40,718 bases of DNA from a virus (IMGVR_UViG_3300047321_000073:1-40718), one strand, 5' to 3'. Shown: positions 14,552 to 24,030, counted from the stretch's first letter. The notes: a model not told the origin generated them from the letters alone. A program made the numbers and translations.

Positions 14552-14883
14552 CGGACCGGCCAGAGCGGCAATTCTATTTCCGCCTGGCCGGCTTCCTCGG
14601 TATGCCCGTGGCCGAGATGTTGCGCCGTACGTCGTCCCACGAGCTGACTGAGTGGGCGGCGTACGAGCGGCTAACCGGCCCCCTTGATACGCGTCTGCGC
14701 GGCGATATCAGCGCCGGAATTGTGGCTGCCACGGTGGCGAATTCACAGGGCGCTAAGCGCAAGCTGAAGCCGGCCGACTTTATCCCAACGTGGTTCAAGC
14801 GCAAGAAAACGGTTGAAGAGATTTGGGCTGAAGTCATGAAGGCAAATTCTGCGCTGGGTGGCAGCGTGGTGGGGAACGAGTAG
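14186..14883 (+). CDS. Tail assembly chaperone, frameshifted long form (232 aa)
   Basis: The gpGT-like product made by a -1 frameshift at 14542-14548. After the 121 shared residues it continues LTDRPERQFYFRLAGFLGMP and ends NSALGGSVVGNE. The second frame is open from 14533 to 14883 and has no good start of its own: the first internal ATG at 14602 lacks a ribosome site and would lose the conserved first helices. The extension carries the WAAYERLTGP segment common to actinophage long chaperones. Confidence 0.83.
14542..14548 (+). other. -1 programmed frameshift site GGGAAAC
   Basis: The zero-frame codons are G-GGA-AAC and the next codon is the stop TGA. Slipping back one base on GGGAAAC enters the open frame that starts CTG ACG GAC at 14548. 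This is a canonical X-XXY-YYZ heptamer in the expected place for a tail chaperone. Confidence 0.85.
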
Positions 14884-14896
14884 AAGGGGGTGGGGA

Positions 14897-16741
14897 ATGG
14901 CCACGCTTGCGTCACTTACCGTCGCGCTGGGCATTGACACCGACCGGCTACAGCGGGGAGTGCGGTCCGCGGGTCGCCGGCTAGTAATCCTCGGGATTGA
15001 AGCGGACCGGGTTGGGCGGCAGGTCGGTTCGGCTTTCCGCCGGATGGGAAACGATGCGCTGAACTCAGCGGCCCGTATTGGTGACCGGCTAGGCGGTGCG
15101 TTTCGGTCCCTTGGTCCAGCCGCGCAGAAGAGTGTGAAGCCTGCACTGTGGGGGCTGGCGGGCATTGCGGGTGGTGCCGCGGGTGCCGCGGGTGCACTCG
15201 CCGCTGTGCCGGTTGCGATGCTCGGTATTGGTGTTGCGGCTGCCGCGCAGAATAAGCAAGTGCAGGCGGCGTTCAGTGGTCTGAAGGATCACGTCGTTAA
15301 GACGATGCAGTCTCTTGCTCAGCCGCTCGTTAAGCCGCTACAGGATGCGGCCGGACAGCTACGGGGAATCTTCGACGATATCGCCCCCGCGCTGGGCGAC
15401 ATGTTCAAGCAAGCTGCGCCGATGATTAAGCCGCTGGTCGCTGGGCTGGGCGACTTGGTCAAGGGCATCATGCCTGGCTTTCAGGCTGTGATGAAGGGTG
15501 CTCAGCCGCTAGTTGAGGGTCTGGCGTCGGGGCTGGGCAAGCTTGGTGCGGGTGTTGGTGGTCTGTTCAGCGGACTAGCGACGGGACTAGGCCAGGCTGG
15601 CGGTGTGCTGGATTCGCTATTCGGCGCAATTGGGTCCATTCTGCCGGTACTAGGTCAGCTACTCGGGCAGATTCTGAAGTTCGCCGGTCCGATTCTGGCC
15701 AAGCTTTTGAACGCGCTGGGCCCGATCATCGCTCAGCTAGGCGCCGCGCTCATGCCGGTAATTGCCGCGCTGGGTCCGGTTCTTGACGGCGTGGTGACGG
15801 CGTTCCTAGCGTTGGTGCAGGCTGTCATGCCGCTGATTCCGCCCATCATGCAACTTGTGGTGGCGCTACTGCCGGCGCTTACGCCGATTCTCGCCGCGCT
15901 CGTTCCGCTGTTTGACGCGCTGGGGCAGGTAATCACTGCGCTCGTCCCGATTCTGACGCCGATCATTGCGCTTGTGGCGCAGCTTGCAACGATTCTCGCG
16001 AATGAACTAGCCGGGTTCATTACGACCGTTGTTGTTCCCGCTGTTCAGGCTATCGCTGCGCTGTTGAGCGGTGACTTTTCCGGGGCGTGGGCGCTAGCAA
16101 AGACGGCAGTCTCCGGTGCCCTTCAGTTTATGAAGGACCTAGTTACGAAGTTCCCTGGGCAGGTTCTTGCCGCGCTCGCCCCGCTGGGTAGCAAGCTGTG
16201 GGACCTTATGAAGAAGGCGGGCAATCGGTTCCTTGACGCTGCTGGGGAGTGGATTGGCAAGGCCGTTGCGAAGGTCAAGGAACTTCCGGGCAAGGCAAAG
16301 ACGGCGCTCGGCAACCTGGGAAGCTCGCTGAAAAACGCCGGTATTCAGCTAATCAAGGGCTTCATTGGCGGCATTACGTCGATGTTCGGTTCTGTGAAGA
16401 ACAAGCTTGGTGACCTGACTTCGAAGCTGACTAGTTGGAAGGGTCCCGAGAGTCTAGACAAAAAGATCCTAACTCCCGCTGGTCAGTTGGTCATTGGCGG
16501 CTTCATGGACGGCATTGACAAGTCGGTGCCTGCCCTTCGCTCGCAGCTACAGGGGCTTACCAGCGATATGCCGGGCATGGCAATGGACGTCAACCCGCGG
16601 GGCGTTTTCCGGTCGGCGACGCGTACCGATCAGCGAATGGTGGTGGACGTCACCGGTACGGACGAAGACATGAAGCGGCTTATCCGTCGCATCGTTAAGA
16701 CGCAGGGGCGCGGCAGCGTTCAGACTGCGTTCGGCTACTAA
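14897..16741 (+). CDS. Tape measure protein (614 aa)
   Basis: Sets tail length and later helps DNA enter the cell. ATG 14897 has AAGGGGGT upstream; the longer open frame from 14858 overlaps the chaperone and is rejected. The first 90 residues are basic and helical. A Gly/Ala-rich hydrophobic segment lies near residues 95-130. A long stretch from about 190 to 400 repeats proline-bounded hydrophobic helices (LGPIIAQLG, LMPVIAALGP, LVPILTPIIA), the usual membrane-interacting part. At 614 residues it is short and implies a tail of roughly 90 nm. CTA leucine codons are frequent. Confidence 0.92.
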   Translation: MATLASLTVALGIDTDRLQRGVRSAGRRLVILGIEADRVGRQVGSAFRRMGNDALNSAARIGDRLGGAFRSLGPAAQKSVKPALWGLAGIAGGAAGAAGALAAVPVAMLGIGVAAAAQNKQVQAAFSGLKDHVVKTMQSLAQPLVKPLQDAAGQLRGIFDDIAPALGDMFKQAAPMIKPLVAGLGDLVKGIMPGFQAVMKGAQPLVEGLASGLGKLGAGVGGLFSGLATGLGQAGGVLDSLFGAIGSILPVLGQLLGQILKFAGPILAKLLNALGPIIAQLGAALMPVIAALGPVLDGVVTAFLALVQAVMPLIPPIMQLVVALLPALTPILAALVPLFDALGQVITALVPILTPIIALVAQLATILANELAGFITTVVVPAVQAIAALLSGDFSGAWALAKTAVSGALQFMKDLVTKFPGQVLAALAPLGSKLWDLMKKAGNRFLDAAGEWIGKAVAKVKELPGKAKTALGNLGSSLKNAGIQLIKGFIGGITSMFGSVKNKLGDLTSKLTSWKGPESLDKKILTPAGQLVIGGFMDGIDKSVPALRSQLQGLTSDMPGMAMDVNPRGVFRSATRTDQRMVVDVTGTDEDMKRLIRRIVKTQGRGSVQTAFGY

Positions 16742-16756
16742 CAAGAGGGTGGGTCA

Positions 16757-19700
16757 GTGGGTTTTCCGCTGGATATTCGTACTGAGCTTTTGCTAAGCGG
16801 CGTGTGGTCGGACATTAGTCCTGACGTTTATGTGCGCGACGCTAAGCAGATTACGCGCGGACGGCGAGACCAGGGGCAGACCGCTGACCCTTCCCGCTTG
16901 ACGCTGACGCTGAACAACAAGTCGGGGAAGTATTCGCCGCGTAATGCCATGTCTCCGCTGTATGGGCAGATTGGCCGGAACACTCAGCTGCGGGTTTCTG
17001 TGCCTGCGGCTGACAAGTATCTGAACCTAGTTGGTGACCCCAACTCTTACGTGTCGACACCCGATACCGCGGCGCTGGATATCACGGGGGATATCGACAT
17101 TCGCGCTGAGATCCAGCCCAATTGGTATGGCCCGGATAATCAGATGATCATCGGCAAGTGGGAAACCGTGGGCGCTCAGTGCGCGTGGTTCCTGAAGGTC
17201 TATCAGGGTGTTCTGAATTTCCAGCACAGCGTTACGGGTTCGCCGACTAACGCATGGTCGTATACCCGTTCGTTGCAGGAGATTCCGGCGCGTGGCGCTG
17301 TGCGTGTGACCCTGGACGTCGACAACGGGGCGGGGGGTCGTACGGTCCGTTGGTACACGGCTCCGAGCATCGCCGGCCCGTGGACGCAGCTTGGTCCGGA
17401 CACTGTGCTGCCTGGCACGGTGGCGCTGGTCAATACGTCCGCCCCGCTGAAGATCGGCCCGACCGACCTAACCACGGCGAAGCCGGCGCGTAAGCCGTTC
17501 ATCGGGCGTGGCTTCAAGTTCGAGGTACGAGCCGGCATCAACGGCACGGTCGTGGCTTCGCCTGACTTCACCGCTCAGTCCGCGGGTGCATCCTCTTTCA
17601 CTGACAGCGCGGGGCGTGTGTGGACCATGGCCGGCGGTGCTGAGATCCGGGACCGTGAAGACAGGTTCGTCGGTGAGGTTTCCTCGTGGCCCGCGAAGTG
17701 GACGCCGGACGAGAGTGACGTCTATGTGCCCGTTGAGGCGAACGGCATCCTTCGCCGGCTGGGGCAGGGGCTGAAGGCGCTTGATTCCACGCTGCGCCGG
17801 CGTATCCCGTCGGGCGACCCCATTGCGTACTGGCCTATGGAGGAATCGCAGTACGCCACCCGCGCCTACTCGCCGCTGCCGGGTGTCGACTCTGCGGCGC
17901 TCAGTGGCGTTGAGTGGGCTTCCGCGGATGACTTGCCGTCGTCGCTGCCTCTCCCCCGTATCAAGGCGCCTGGGGCTCTCTCAGCGCCTGTGCCTGTGGC
18001 AGCGTCGGGTGAGTGGCACGTTGAGTTCGTCTACAACGCAGACGGTAAGGCACCTGAGTTCGACCAGCCGCACGCTGAGGTAATCCGGTTCTCGTCCCCG
18101 AATGGCACTGTCCGTAACTGGGTGCTGGGTGTCCATAAGGGTTCGGCCATGTGGCGTGTCTGGGGGTACAACGCGAACGGCGACGACTTGGTGTTCCACA
18201 CGTTCACCCCTGGCGATGTGCTGAACGGCTGGGTGCGCCTGCGGTTCTGGGCGAAGGACAACGGTGACGGTACGTTCAACTTCCGCATTGGTTGGCAGGA
18301 CGTCAGCGGCGAAACGTACGGGTACACGCAGACGATCACGGGTACATGCGGGCGGCTGAACAACATTGCTGCCGCATGGGGCGCCGGCGTGGATGGTTGG
18401 AGCATCGGCCATCTGTCGGTGCTGCCTGTCGCTGGGTCCACCATCTATGACTACTCCGACGATGCGTTCGTCGGCGATACCGCGTGGAACCGAATTCTGC
18501 GCCTGGGCACTGAGGAGAATGTGCCGGTTGAGCGCATTCACGGGCAGGACATTACCTCTGCGCTTGTTGGTCCTCAGCGGCCGGATACGCTGATCAATTT
18601 GCTTGAGTCTGCGGCTGAGGCGGACGGCGGGTTCATCCTCGAAACTAAGGACCGGGTGGGGCTCGCCTTCCGCGACCGGGCGAGCATGTACACCCAGGCG
18701 CCGGCGCTGACGCTGTCTTACAACTCCCCGGGGCTCGCCCCTGATTTGGAGCCGATTGATGATGACAGCGCGGTGCGGAATGACATCGTCGTTCAGCGTG
18801 ATGGTGGCAGCGCCGCGCGCGCATTCCTGGCTGATGGTGCGCTGTCGGTGCAGGCTCCGCCGCTGGGCATTGGTGTCTATGACGAACAGGTGACGCTGTC
18901 GCTGGGCAATGACGGGCAGCCGGAGCCCATGGCGAATTGGTTGTTGCACCTCGGGACGTTCGATGGTGCGCGGTATCCGACGGTTACGGTCATGCTGCAC
19001 AAGCCTGGGGCTGAGGTGCTGATACCTCAGATTCTCGCGCTGCGTGAAGGCGACAAGATCCGGCTGACTGACCTGCCGGCCTGGCTGTCCCATGAGGACG
19101 TTGACCTGATCGTTGAAGGCTACGCCGAAACACTGGACCTTTACCGCTGGGAGATCACTTTCAATTGCTCGCCGGGCGGTCCGTGGGAGGTTGCGCAGGT
19201 AGGGAGCGCGAAGGCGAACACTGACGGCACGATCCTGGCTACGGCGGTGAACGCCACTGCTACGTCCCTCGTGACGCAGGTGACGGCCGGCCCGCAGTGG
19301 GTTACGAACCCGGCTGAGTTCCCGTTCGACGTGACGGCCGGCGGGGAGCGCATGACGGTTACCTCCGTCACTAGCGCGCTTGCCGACACGTTCACTCGCA
19401 CTGCGACGAACGGATGGGGCACCGCGGACACGGGGCAGCCCTGGGTGATAAAGAGTGGCGCTGCCGCTGACTTTGATGTGACGGCGAACGCCGGACGTCA
19501 TCTGATGAACACGCGGAACCTGTACCGGATCACAGCGCTGGACAGCGTCAGCATTCGGGACGTCGAAACGCTCGTTAAGGTCACGTGCCCCGTTGTGCCG
19601 ACCGGCGACGGGCTGTACCTGTACTCACTCGCTCGCACCGATTCGGCCGTGGCCAATTTCTACTTCGCGCGGATCTTCGTCGGTACGAACAATGTGGCGA

Positions 19701-20092
19701 CGCTGAGCCTTCGGAAGCGCACGCCGGCTGAGACTGTGCTCGCTACCGCCTCCGCCACCATGCCCAATGTTGCCGGGCAGGCGTACAAGATCCGACTACG
19801 GGTCGAAGGCAACGCCATTATGGCGCGCGCGTGGCGTACCCAGGACGCGGAACCTGGCGGGTGGCAGGTGACAGCGACGGATACCGATCTGCCTGCCGCG
19901 GGGGGTGTTGGTGTCCGGACGTTTATCAGCACCACGAACACGAACACGCTGCCTGTGGCTGTGCCGTGGGATGACTTTCAAATTACGAACGCTCAGAAAT
20001 TCAATGTGACGCGCAGCGCTAACGGTGTCGTCAAGTCCCATGCGGCCGGCGAATCCGTTGCCCTTGCTCGTCCCGCTATCGTCTCTCTCTAA
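16757..20092 (+). CDS. Large tail-tip/minor tail protein with lectin-like domains (1111 aa)
   Basis: GTG 16757 has GAGGGTGGG upstream. The N-terminus (IRTELLLSGVWSDISPDVYV, RLTLTLNNKSGKYSPRN) is like distal tail hub proteins of Streptomyces phages. A LamG/concanavalin-like domain covers about residues 90-290 (YVSTPDTAALDITGDIDIRA, MIIGKW, AWFLKVYQG). A second beta domain lies near 350-560 around IAYWPMEES. A tail-associated hub-like region spans about 570-820. A further lectin-like domain near 880-1085 begins ADTFTRTATNGWGTADTGQ. It probably fuses hub and cell-surface binding functions. Confidence 0.82.
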   Translation: MGFPLDIRTELLLSGVWSDISPDVYVRDAKQITRGRRDQGQTADPSRLTLTLNNKSGKYSPRNAMSPLYGQIGRNTQLRVSVPAADKYLNLVGDPNSYVSTPDTAALDITGDIDIRAEIQPNWYGPDNQMIIGKWETVGAQCAWFLKVYQGVLNFQHSVTGSPTNAWSYTRSLQEIPARGAVRVTLDVDNGAGGRTVRWYTAPSIAGPWTQLGPDTVLPGTVALVNTSAPLKIGPTDLTTAKPARKPFIGRGFKFEVRAGINGTVVASPDFTAQSAGASSFTDSAGRVWTMAGGAEIRDREDRFVGEVSSWPAKWTPDESDVYVPVEANGILRRLGQGLKALDSTLRRRIPSGDPIAYWPMEESQYATRAYSPLPGVDSAALSGVEWASADDLPSSLPLPRIKAPGALSAPVPVAASGEWHVEFVYNADGKAPEFDQPHAEVIRFSSPNGTVRNWVLGVHKGSAMWRVWGYNANGDDLVFHTFTPGDVLNGWVRLRFWAKDNGDGTFNFRIGWQDVSGETYGYTQTITGTCGRLNNIAAAWGAGVDGWSIGHLSVLPVAGSTIYDYSDDAFVGDTAWNRILRLGTEENVPVERIHGQDITSALVGPQRPDTLINLLESAAEADGGFILETKDRVGLAFRDRASMYTQAPALTLSYNSPGLAPDLEPIDDDSAVRNDIVVQRDGGSAARAFLADGALSVQAPPLGIGVYDEQVTLSLGNDGQPEPMANWLLHLGTFDGARYPTVTVMLHKPGAEVLIPQILALREGDKIRLTDLPAWLSHEDVDLIVEGYAETLDLYRWEITFNCSPGGPWEVAQVGSAKANTDGTILATAVNATATSLVTQVTAGPQWVTNPAEFPFDVTAGGERMTVTSVTSALADTFTRTATNGWGTADTGQPWVIKSGAAADFDVTANAGRHLMNTRNLYRITALDSVSIRDVETLVKVTCPVVPTGDGLYLYSLARTDSAVANFYFARIFVGTNNVATLSLRKRTPAETVLATASATMPNVAGQAYKIRLRVEGNAIMARAWRTQDAEPGGWQVTATDTDLPAAGGVGVRTFISTTNTNTLPVAVPWDDFQITNAQKFNVTRSANGVVKSHAAGESVALARPAIVSL

Positions 20093-20101
20093 GGGGTCAT
20101 T

Positions 20102-21733
20102 TTGGTTGCGCTGCCTGTTGAACAGTGGCTGCCCGGTATGGACATTACGGCCGGTCGGCTGGAATCCATGAATCAGCGGGCTTGGCTCATGGTGACGAAC
20201 TACGGTGCCGACCCGTCCGGCCTGGCAAACAGTGATCAGGCTATTCAGTTGGCGCTCAATGACGCGCGTGACCGTGGTGGCGCATGGGTGCTCGTCCCAC
20301 CCGGCACGTATCTGCTGGGTGCGATGCTGAAGATCTACGGCAATACGCGACTGACGCTCATGCAAGGTACGGAGTTCCGGCGCGTACACAGCGGGACGAT
20401 GCTGCTGAACGGCGATAACGGGCAGTCGTATCCCGGCTACACGGGGCATTCCCGCATCACGGTCGAAGGTGGCCTATGGAACATGCAAGGCACCACGCCG
20501 GGCATGACTGGCAACGCCATGTGCATGTCCTTCGGTCACTGCACTGACATTGTGGTTCGGGACCTTGAAGTTCGGGACGTGCCGGGGCATCACGCCGTTG
20601 AGTTCAACAGCACCGACCACGGCACCATTACGAACTGTAAGTTCCGCGGGTTCATTGATCCTGGTGGCCGTGATTTCTCTGAGGCTGTTCAGCTGGACAT
20701 TGCCAAGGGTGTTGACCAGTTCGGCAACTTCGGCCCGTACGACAACACTCCGACTCAGGACGTGTCTGTCAGCGGGTGCTATTTCGGTGCGTCGGGTACT
20801 GCCGGCACCACGGCATGGCCGCGCGGTATCGGCTCGCACGCTGCGACTATCAACCGTTGGCATCGGCGTATCCGGATTTCCGATTGTGCGTTTGAAGGCG
20901 TGTTGCAGTACGGAGTCAGCGCGTACAACTGGGAAGACGTGACGATCACCGGTAATACGTTCGTCTCGTGCGGTTCGAGTGTGCGTATCCGGACGGTTAT
21001 CAAGACTGACGTTAATGACACGGTTGACGACACTGGCGTGCAGACAAGCGCGTCTCAGAACATGCGGAACATCACCGTTACAGGCAACACCATGCGCGCG
21101 GGTGGCGGGTACGACAACGCGATTGTTGCGCTGGGTGAGACGTCGGGAACGATTCTTAACCTGTCGATTGTCGGCAACACTATCGACGGTACGACTGGCG
21201 GTGAGGCTGGTATTCGTCTCCAGTACGTTTCGCGCGCAACGGTCGGCGACAACGTTGTTGCGAACGCTGCGGGTTCGGGCATTAGCACTGAGAATCAGGA
21301 CAACACTGTTATCAACGACAACGTCATTTTCGCTGCCGCGGATCACGGCGTGACGATGGTGTCTAGCTTCAACTCGAACATTCTCAACAACCAGATTCGT
21401 GACCCTGGGAAGACCGGCATTCTTGTGCAGACCGGCCAGGATGTGCAGATCCGCAACAACTTCATTCAAGGTGCAAACAAGGGTGGCGGTACGAACTACG
21501 GCATCCGAATTTCGACTAACTCTGTCAGCGTGACGACGTCGGGCAACAAGGTCCGGCCGAATGGCACGGGTACCAACGCGCTTTGGGCCTACTCTTCGAC
21601 CAATACGAACACCAATATGCATCGGTACGGGAACGACTTTCGGCCCCTCGGTGGTGCATGGGCGGTCGGTGGTGGACCCATTGATCCCGGTGAGGCCAGC
21701 ACCAACACAGCAGCAACCGACATTACTACGTAA
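20102..21733 (+). CDS. Beta-helix tail spike-like protein (543 aa)
   Basis: TTG 20102 has AAGGGG upstream. After a short N-terminal attachment part, NYGADPSGLANSDQAIQLAL is the pectate-lyase-type opening of right-handed parallel beta-helix proteins. About ten imperfect rungs follow, with repeated ITVTGNTF, ISDCAF and LSIVGNTIDG-type strands, and NNQIRD, NNFIQG near 430. These proteins bind or cut surface polysaccharide. No specific catalytic residues can be named by eye. The Ala/Thr-rich tail ends at TTAATDITT. Confidence 0.85.
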   Translation: MVALPVEQWLPGMDITAGRLESMNQRAWLMVTNYGADPSGLANSDQAIQLALNDARDRGGAWVLVPPGTYLLGAMLKIYGNTRLTLMQGTEFRRVHSGTMLLNGDNGQSYPGYTGHSRITVEGGLWNMQGTTPGMTGNAMCMSFGHCTDIVVRDLEVRDVPGHHAVEFNSTDHGTITNCKFRGFIDPGGRDFSEAVQLDIAKGVDQFGNFGPYDNTPTQDVSVSGCYFGASGTAGTTAWPRGIGSHAATINRWHRRIRISDCAFEGVLQYGVSAYNWEDVTITGNTFVSCGSSVRIRTVIKTDVNDTVDDTGVQTSASQNMRNITVTGNTMRAGGGYDNAIVALGETSGTILNLSIVGNTIDGTTGGEAGIRLQYVSRATVGDNVVANAAGSGISTENQDNTVINDNVIFAAADHGVTMVSSFNSNILNNQIRDPGKTGILVQTGQDVQIRNNFIQGANKGGGTNYGIRISTNSVSVTTSGNKVRPNGTGTNALWAYSSTNTNTNMHRYGNDFRPLGGAWAVGGGPIDPGEASTNTAATDITT

Positions 21734-21744
21734 GGATCAAATCC

Positions 21745-21987
21745 GTGACTTTCCCCTATTCAGCCCCTGCCCCTAGCGGCTATAAGTCGTATTTCATCTC
21801 AGTGCAGAAGCCTGACCCTAATGACCCCGAGTCCTTGCTCGTTGGCTTTAACGCCACGCTAGCCGAGGGGCAGGTACTACCGGACCTGTTCATCGAGGAT
21901 CTATGCGCGGCCGGTTACCGAGTGTTCGTAACCGTGGACCAGGCCTACGAGCAGACCCTAGACACCGGTACACCGTCCATGGTGTAA
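21745..21987 (+). CDS. Small tail-region hypothetical protein (80 aa)
   Basis: GTG 21745 has AAGGATC upstream. The protein begins MTFPYSAPAPSGYKSYFISV and is otherwise unrecognised. It is the last gene before the lysis cassette and co-transcribed with the spike-like gene, so it may be a virion or spike accessory protein. Confidence 0.65.
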   Translation: MTFPYSAPAPSGYKSYFISVQKPDPNDPESLLVGFNATLAEGQVLPDLFIEDLCAAGYRVFVTVDQAYEQTLDTGTPSMV

Positions 21988-22011
21988 GCACGTACGAAAA
22001 AAATTCGTAGT

Positions 22012-22051
22012 GGGCCAGGCATTGACACAGCGTCAGCGCCTGGCCCTCTTC
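22012..22051 (+). terminator. Hairpin between tail and lysis genes
   Basis: Perfect 9 bp arms GGGCCAGGC and GCCTGGCCC followed by TCTTCATT. A smaller hairpin ACGAA-AAAAA-TTCGT precedes it at about 21994-22008. It probably terminates part of the late transcript, or sets the level of lysin. Confidence 0.6.
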
Positions 22052-22066
22052 ATTGAAAGGCTTCAC

Positions 22067-22876
22067 ATGTCCCGTATGAGCGGCGCTACTTGGCGCCCGA
22101 TTCCCGTCAACTTCACTGCGGGCGGGCAGGATTCGGTGCGCGGCGTGGTCATCCACATCATGGCCGGCACCCTGGCCGGTACCGATTCTTGGTTCCGCAA
22201 CTCCAAGGCACAGGCGTCCAGCCACTTTGGTACTGGCAAGGCTGGCGCGCTGTATCAGTGGGTTGACACCAAGGACCGGGCCTGGGCTCAGTCCAGCGGT
22301 AACCGCGATTGGCTCAGCGTCGAGAACGAGGGGCAGGGGGGCGAGGCGCTGACGTCCGCTCAGATGGACAAGTGCGCGGCTGTCCTGGCCTGGGCTCACA
22401 AGGTGCACGGCGTGCCGCTACAGCTTGCCTCTGGCGTCAGCGGTAAGGGTCTGGGGTACCACGCCATGGGCGGCGCTGCATGGGGCGGTCACACCTCCTG
22501 CCCCGGTTCGAAGATTGTTGCCCAGCTACCGGAGATTCTTAAGCGGGCAAAGGCACTTGCTGGCGTCAAGCCTGCGCCGGCCAAGCCCAAGGTTGACCTG
22601 TCGAACGTCGCTGCTGCGGCCAAGCATGACCCTAAGGCGGCTCAGGGCAAGGGGCTTCACGAGTCGGACACCAAGCTTGTTGAGAGCGCGCTACGCGCTG
22701 AAGGTCTGCTGTCCGCCACGTATGCGAAGGATGGTGCGTTCGGCACTGTCACTGTCAGCGCGTACAAGGCATGGCAGCGCAAGCTTGGCTACAAGGGGGG
22801 CGACGCTGACGGAATTCCGGGCATGTCGTCGCTGACAGCGCTGGGTAAGAAGCACGGGTTCACGGTGAAGGCGTGA
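22067..22876 (+). CDS. Endolysin: N-acetylmuramoyl-L-alanine amidase with peptidoglycan-binding domain (269 aa)
   Basis: Cuts the cell wall to release phage. The Amidase_2 domain spans about residues 10-160, with zinc ligands His in VVIHIMAG, His in GLGYHAMGG, and Cys in HTSCPG. WLSVENEG and SSHFGTGKAG are also family segments. A PG_binding_1 domain lies at about 200-265 (AYKAWQRKLGY, DGIPGMSSLTAL). ATG 22067 has GAAAGG six bases upstream; a longer frame from 22010 would include the hairpin and is rejected. GTGA overlaps the next gene. Confidence 0.93.
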   Translation: MSRMSGATWRPIPVNFTAGGQDSVRGVVIHIMAGTLAGTDSWFRNSKAQASSHFGTGKAGALYQWVDTKDRAWAQSSGNRDWLSVENEGQGGEALTSAQMDKCAAVLAWAHKVHGVPLQLASGVSGKGLGYHAMGGAAWGGHTSCPGSKIVAQLPEILKRAKALAGVKPAPAKPKVDLSNVAAAAKHDPKAAQGKGLHESDTKLVESALRAEGLLSATYAKDGAFGTVTVSAYKAWQRKLGYKGGDADGIPGMSSLTALGKKHGFTVKA

Positions 22877-23112
22877 CCGAACAAGACCCGCTAGGAGTCA
22901 CCATTAGCGCGCGTGAGATCTATGACCAAATCGTTGGTCTACGGGATGACGTGCGCTCACTCGTTCAGTCGAACGCGGAGGTAGGCAAGGTGCTGGACGA
23001 TCACGAAAGCCGCCTCCGCGCTGTTGAACGTTGGAAGTACGCCGTACCCACGGCAACAGTCGGCGCAATTGTCAGCGCCGGAATCACTATCGCGAAAGCA
23101 CTGGGAGCGTAA
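22873..23112 (+). CDS. Holin-like membrane protein (79 aa)
   Basis: GTG 22873 overlaps the lysin stop codon. The first 55 residues form a charged helix (REIYDQIVGLRDDVRSLVQS, AEVGKVLDDHESRLRAVERW). One C-terminal membrane helix follows (VPTATVGAIVSAGITIAKAL). This coiled coil plus single helix is common next to endolysins in Streptomyces phages. It is either a holin or an anti-holin/anchor partner of the next protein. Confidence 0.65.
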   Translation: MTEQDPLGVTISAREIYDQIVGLRDDVRSLVQSNAEVGKVLDDHESRLRAVERWKYAVPTATVGAIVSAGITIAKALGA

Positions 23113-23292
23113 ATGGGAATACACAGCGTGGGCGCCAAGGCACTAGCGCGGGATGCCGCGGCGTTCGTCTGGGCGCATAGGCGGAAGGCGGCTTCGGTCG
23201 TACTGGTCGCGCTGCCGTTCGTCTCCCGGTACTTCCCTGGGTTCCCCACTGATGAAGTAGTCCGGGTGGTGCGGCTCTTCCTGGGCGCGTAG
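23113..23292 (+). CDS. Small membrane protein, holin candidate (59 aa)
   Basis: ATG 23113 abuts the previous stop codon (TAAATG), with GGGAGCG upstream. It has a basic N-terminal half (FVWAHRRKAAS), one hydrophobic helix (VVLVALPFVSRYFPGF) and an amphipathic tail. It completes a lysin plus two small membrane proteins cassette, so it is a second holin candidate. Assignment rests on position and topology only. Confidence 0.6.
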   Translation: MGIHSVGAKALARDAAAFVWAHRRKAASVVLVALPFVSRYFPGFPTDEVVRVVRLFLGA

Positions 23293-23308
23293 GTTCCCGA
23301 CTCCCTTC
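23293..23308 (+). promoter_or_regulatory. Early-promoter-like motif, copy 3
   Basis: GTTCCCGACTCCCTTC, with two changes in the left half. It stands 38 bp before the dNMP kinase start. GAAGGGAGT (23330-23338), the ribosome site, is the reverse complement of the right half. Confidence 0.65.
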
Positions 23309-23345
23309 CTGGGTGGTGACACACTCAGCGAAGGGAGTTCGTACC

Positions 23346-23945
23346 GTGCTCAGGTATCGGAACGTGGGGCTTATCGGGCGTGCGCGGGTCGGGAAGGATT
23401 CCGTGGCGGCTCGTCTGTCGGAGCGTCATGGGTATCAGCGGGTGGCGTTCGCGGACCGGCTGAAGGAAGCGGCGCTGAAGGTTGACCCGATCATCTATCA
23501 GTTCACGGAGCGCGACGAAGACAACGAAGAGCTTCGGCACAACGTTGGGCTTAGCTGGGTTGTGGGTGACCACGGCTGGGAGCGCGCGAAGACCGAGTAT
23601 CCGGAGGTTCGGCGCTTCCTTCAGCAGTACGGGCAGACGGCGCGTGACCTTGACCCGGACTTCTGGGTTCGTGCCGCGCTCCCCTCTATCGCTGCCGCGG
23701 AGGCGCTGAACCTGCCCGTCGTTGTGACTGACGTCCGGTACGAGAACGAAGCGTGTTGGCTTCTAAACCGGGGCTTCACGCTGGTCCGGGTGACTCGTCC
23801 CAACGTCACGTTGGCCGGCGAAGCGGGCAGGCACAAGAGTGAGACGGAGCTAGCCGACTTCATCACGGACATGACCATTGCCAACGCGGGGACGCTGAGC
23901 GATCTGAACGGGATCGTTGACAGTCTCCTTCTCCCCCGGACCTAG
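23346..23945 (+). CDS. Deoxynucleoside monophosphate kinase-like protein (199 aa)
   Basis: Phosphorylates dNMPs to feed phage DNA synthesis. The P-loop is GRARVGKDSVA (about residues 10-20). FADRLKEAAL, the RRFLQQYGQTARD segment, the VVTDVRYENEACWL motif with the DVR...NE signature, and a VTRPN strand match T4 gp1-type/AAA_33-like dNMP kinases of phages. GTG 23346 has AAGGGAG seven bases upstream. It is the first gene after the lysis cassette and has its own early motif and terminator. Confidence 0.85.
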   Translation: MLRYRNVGLIGRARVGKDSVAARLSERHGYQRVAFADRLKEAALKVDPIIYQFTERDEDNEELRHNVGLSWVVGDHGWERAKTEYPEVRRFLQQYGQTARDLDPDFWVRAALPSIAAAEALNLPVVVTDVRYENEACWLLNRGFTLVRVTRPNVTLAGEAGRHKSETELADFITDMTIANAGTLSDLNGIVDSLLLPRT

Positions 23946-23951
23946 CAACTA

Positions 23952-23996
23952 GCCCCGCACTGACTGGCCTTCGGGTTGGTTGGTGCGGGGCATTTT
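23952..23996 (+). terminator. Terminator after dNMP kinase gene
   Basis: Arms GCCCCGCAC and GTGCGGGGC followed by ATTTTG. Confidence 0.85.
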
Positions 23997-24019
23997 GCGT
24001 TTCGGCTTGTGCGTACACC

Positions 24020-24030
24020 CTCACGTGAGT
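24020..24030. promoter_or_regulatory. Palindromic operator-like site 3 (no-spacer form)
   Basis: CTCACGTGAGT, missing the outermost left base of the consensus. It lies 20 bp from site 4. Confidence 0.5.
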
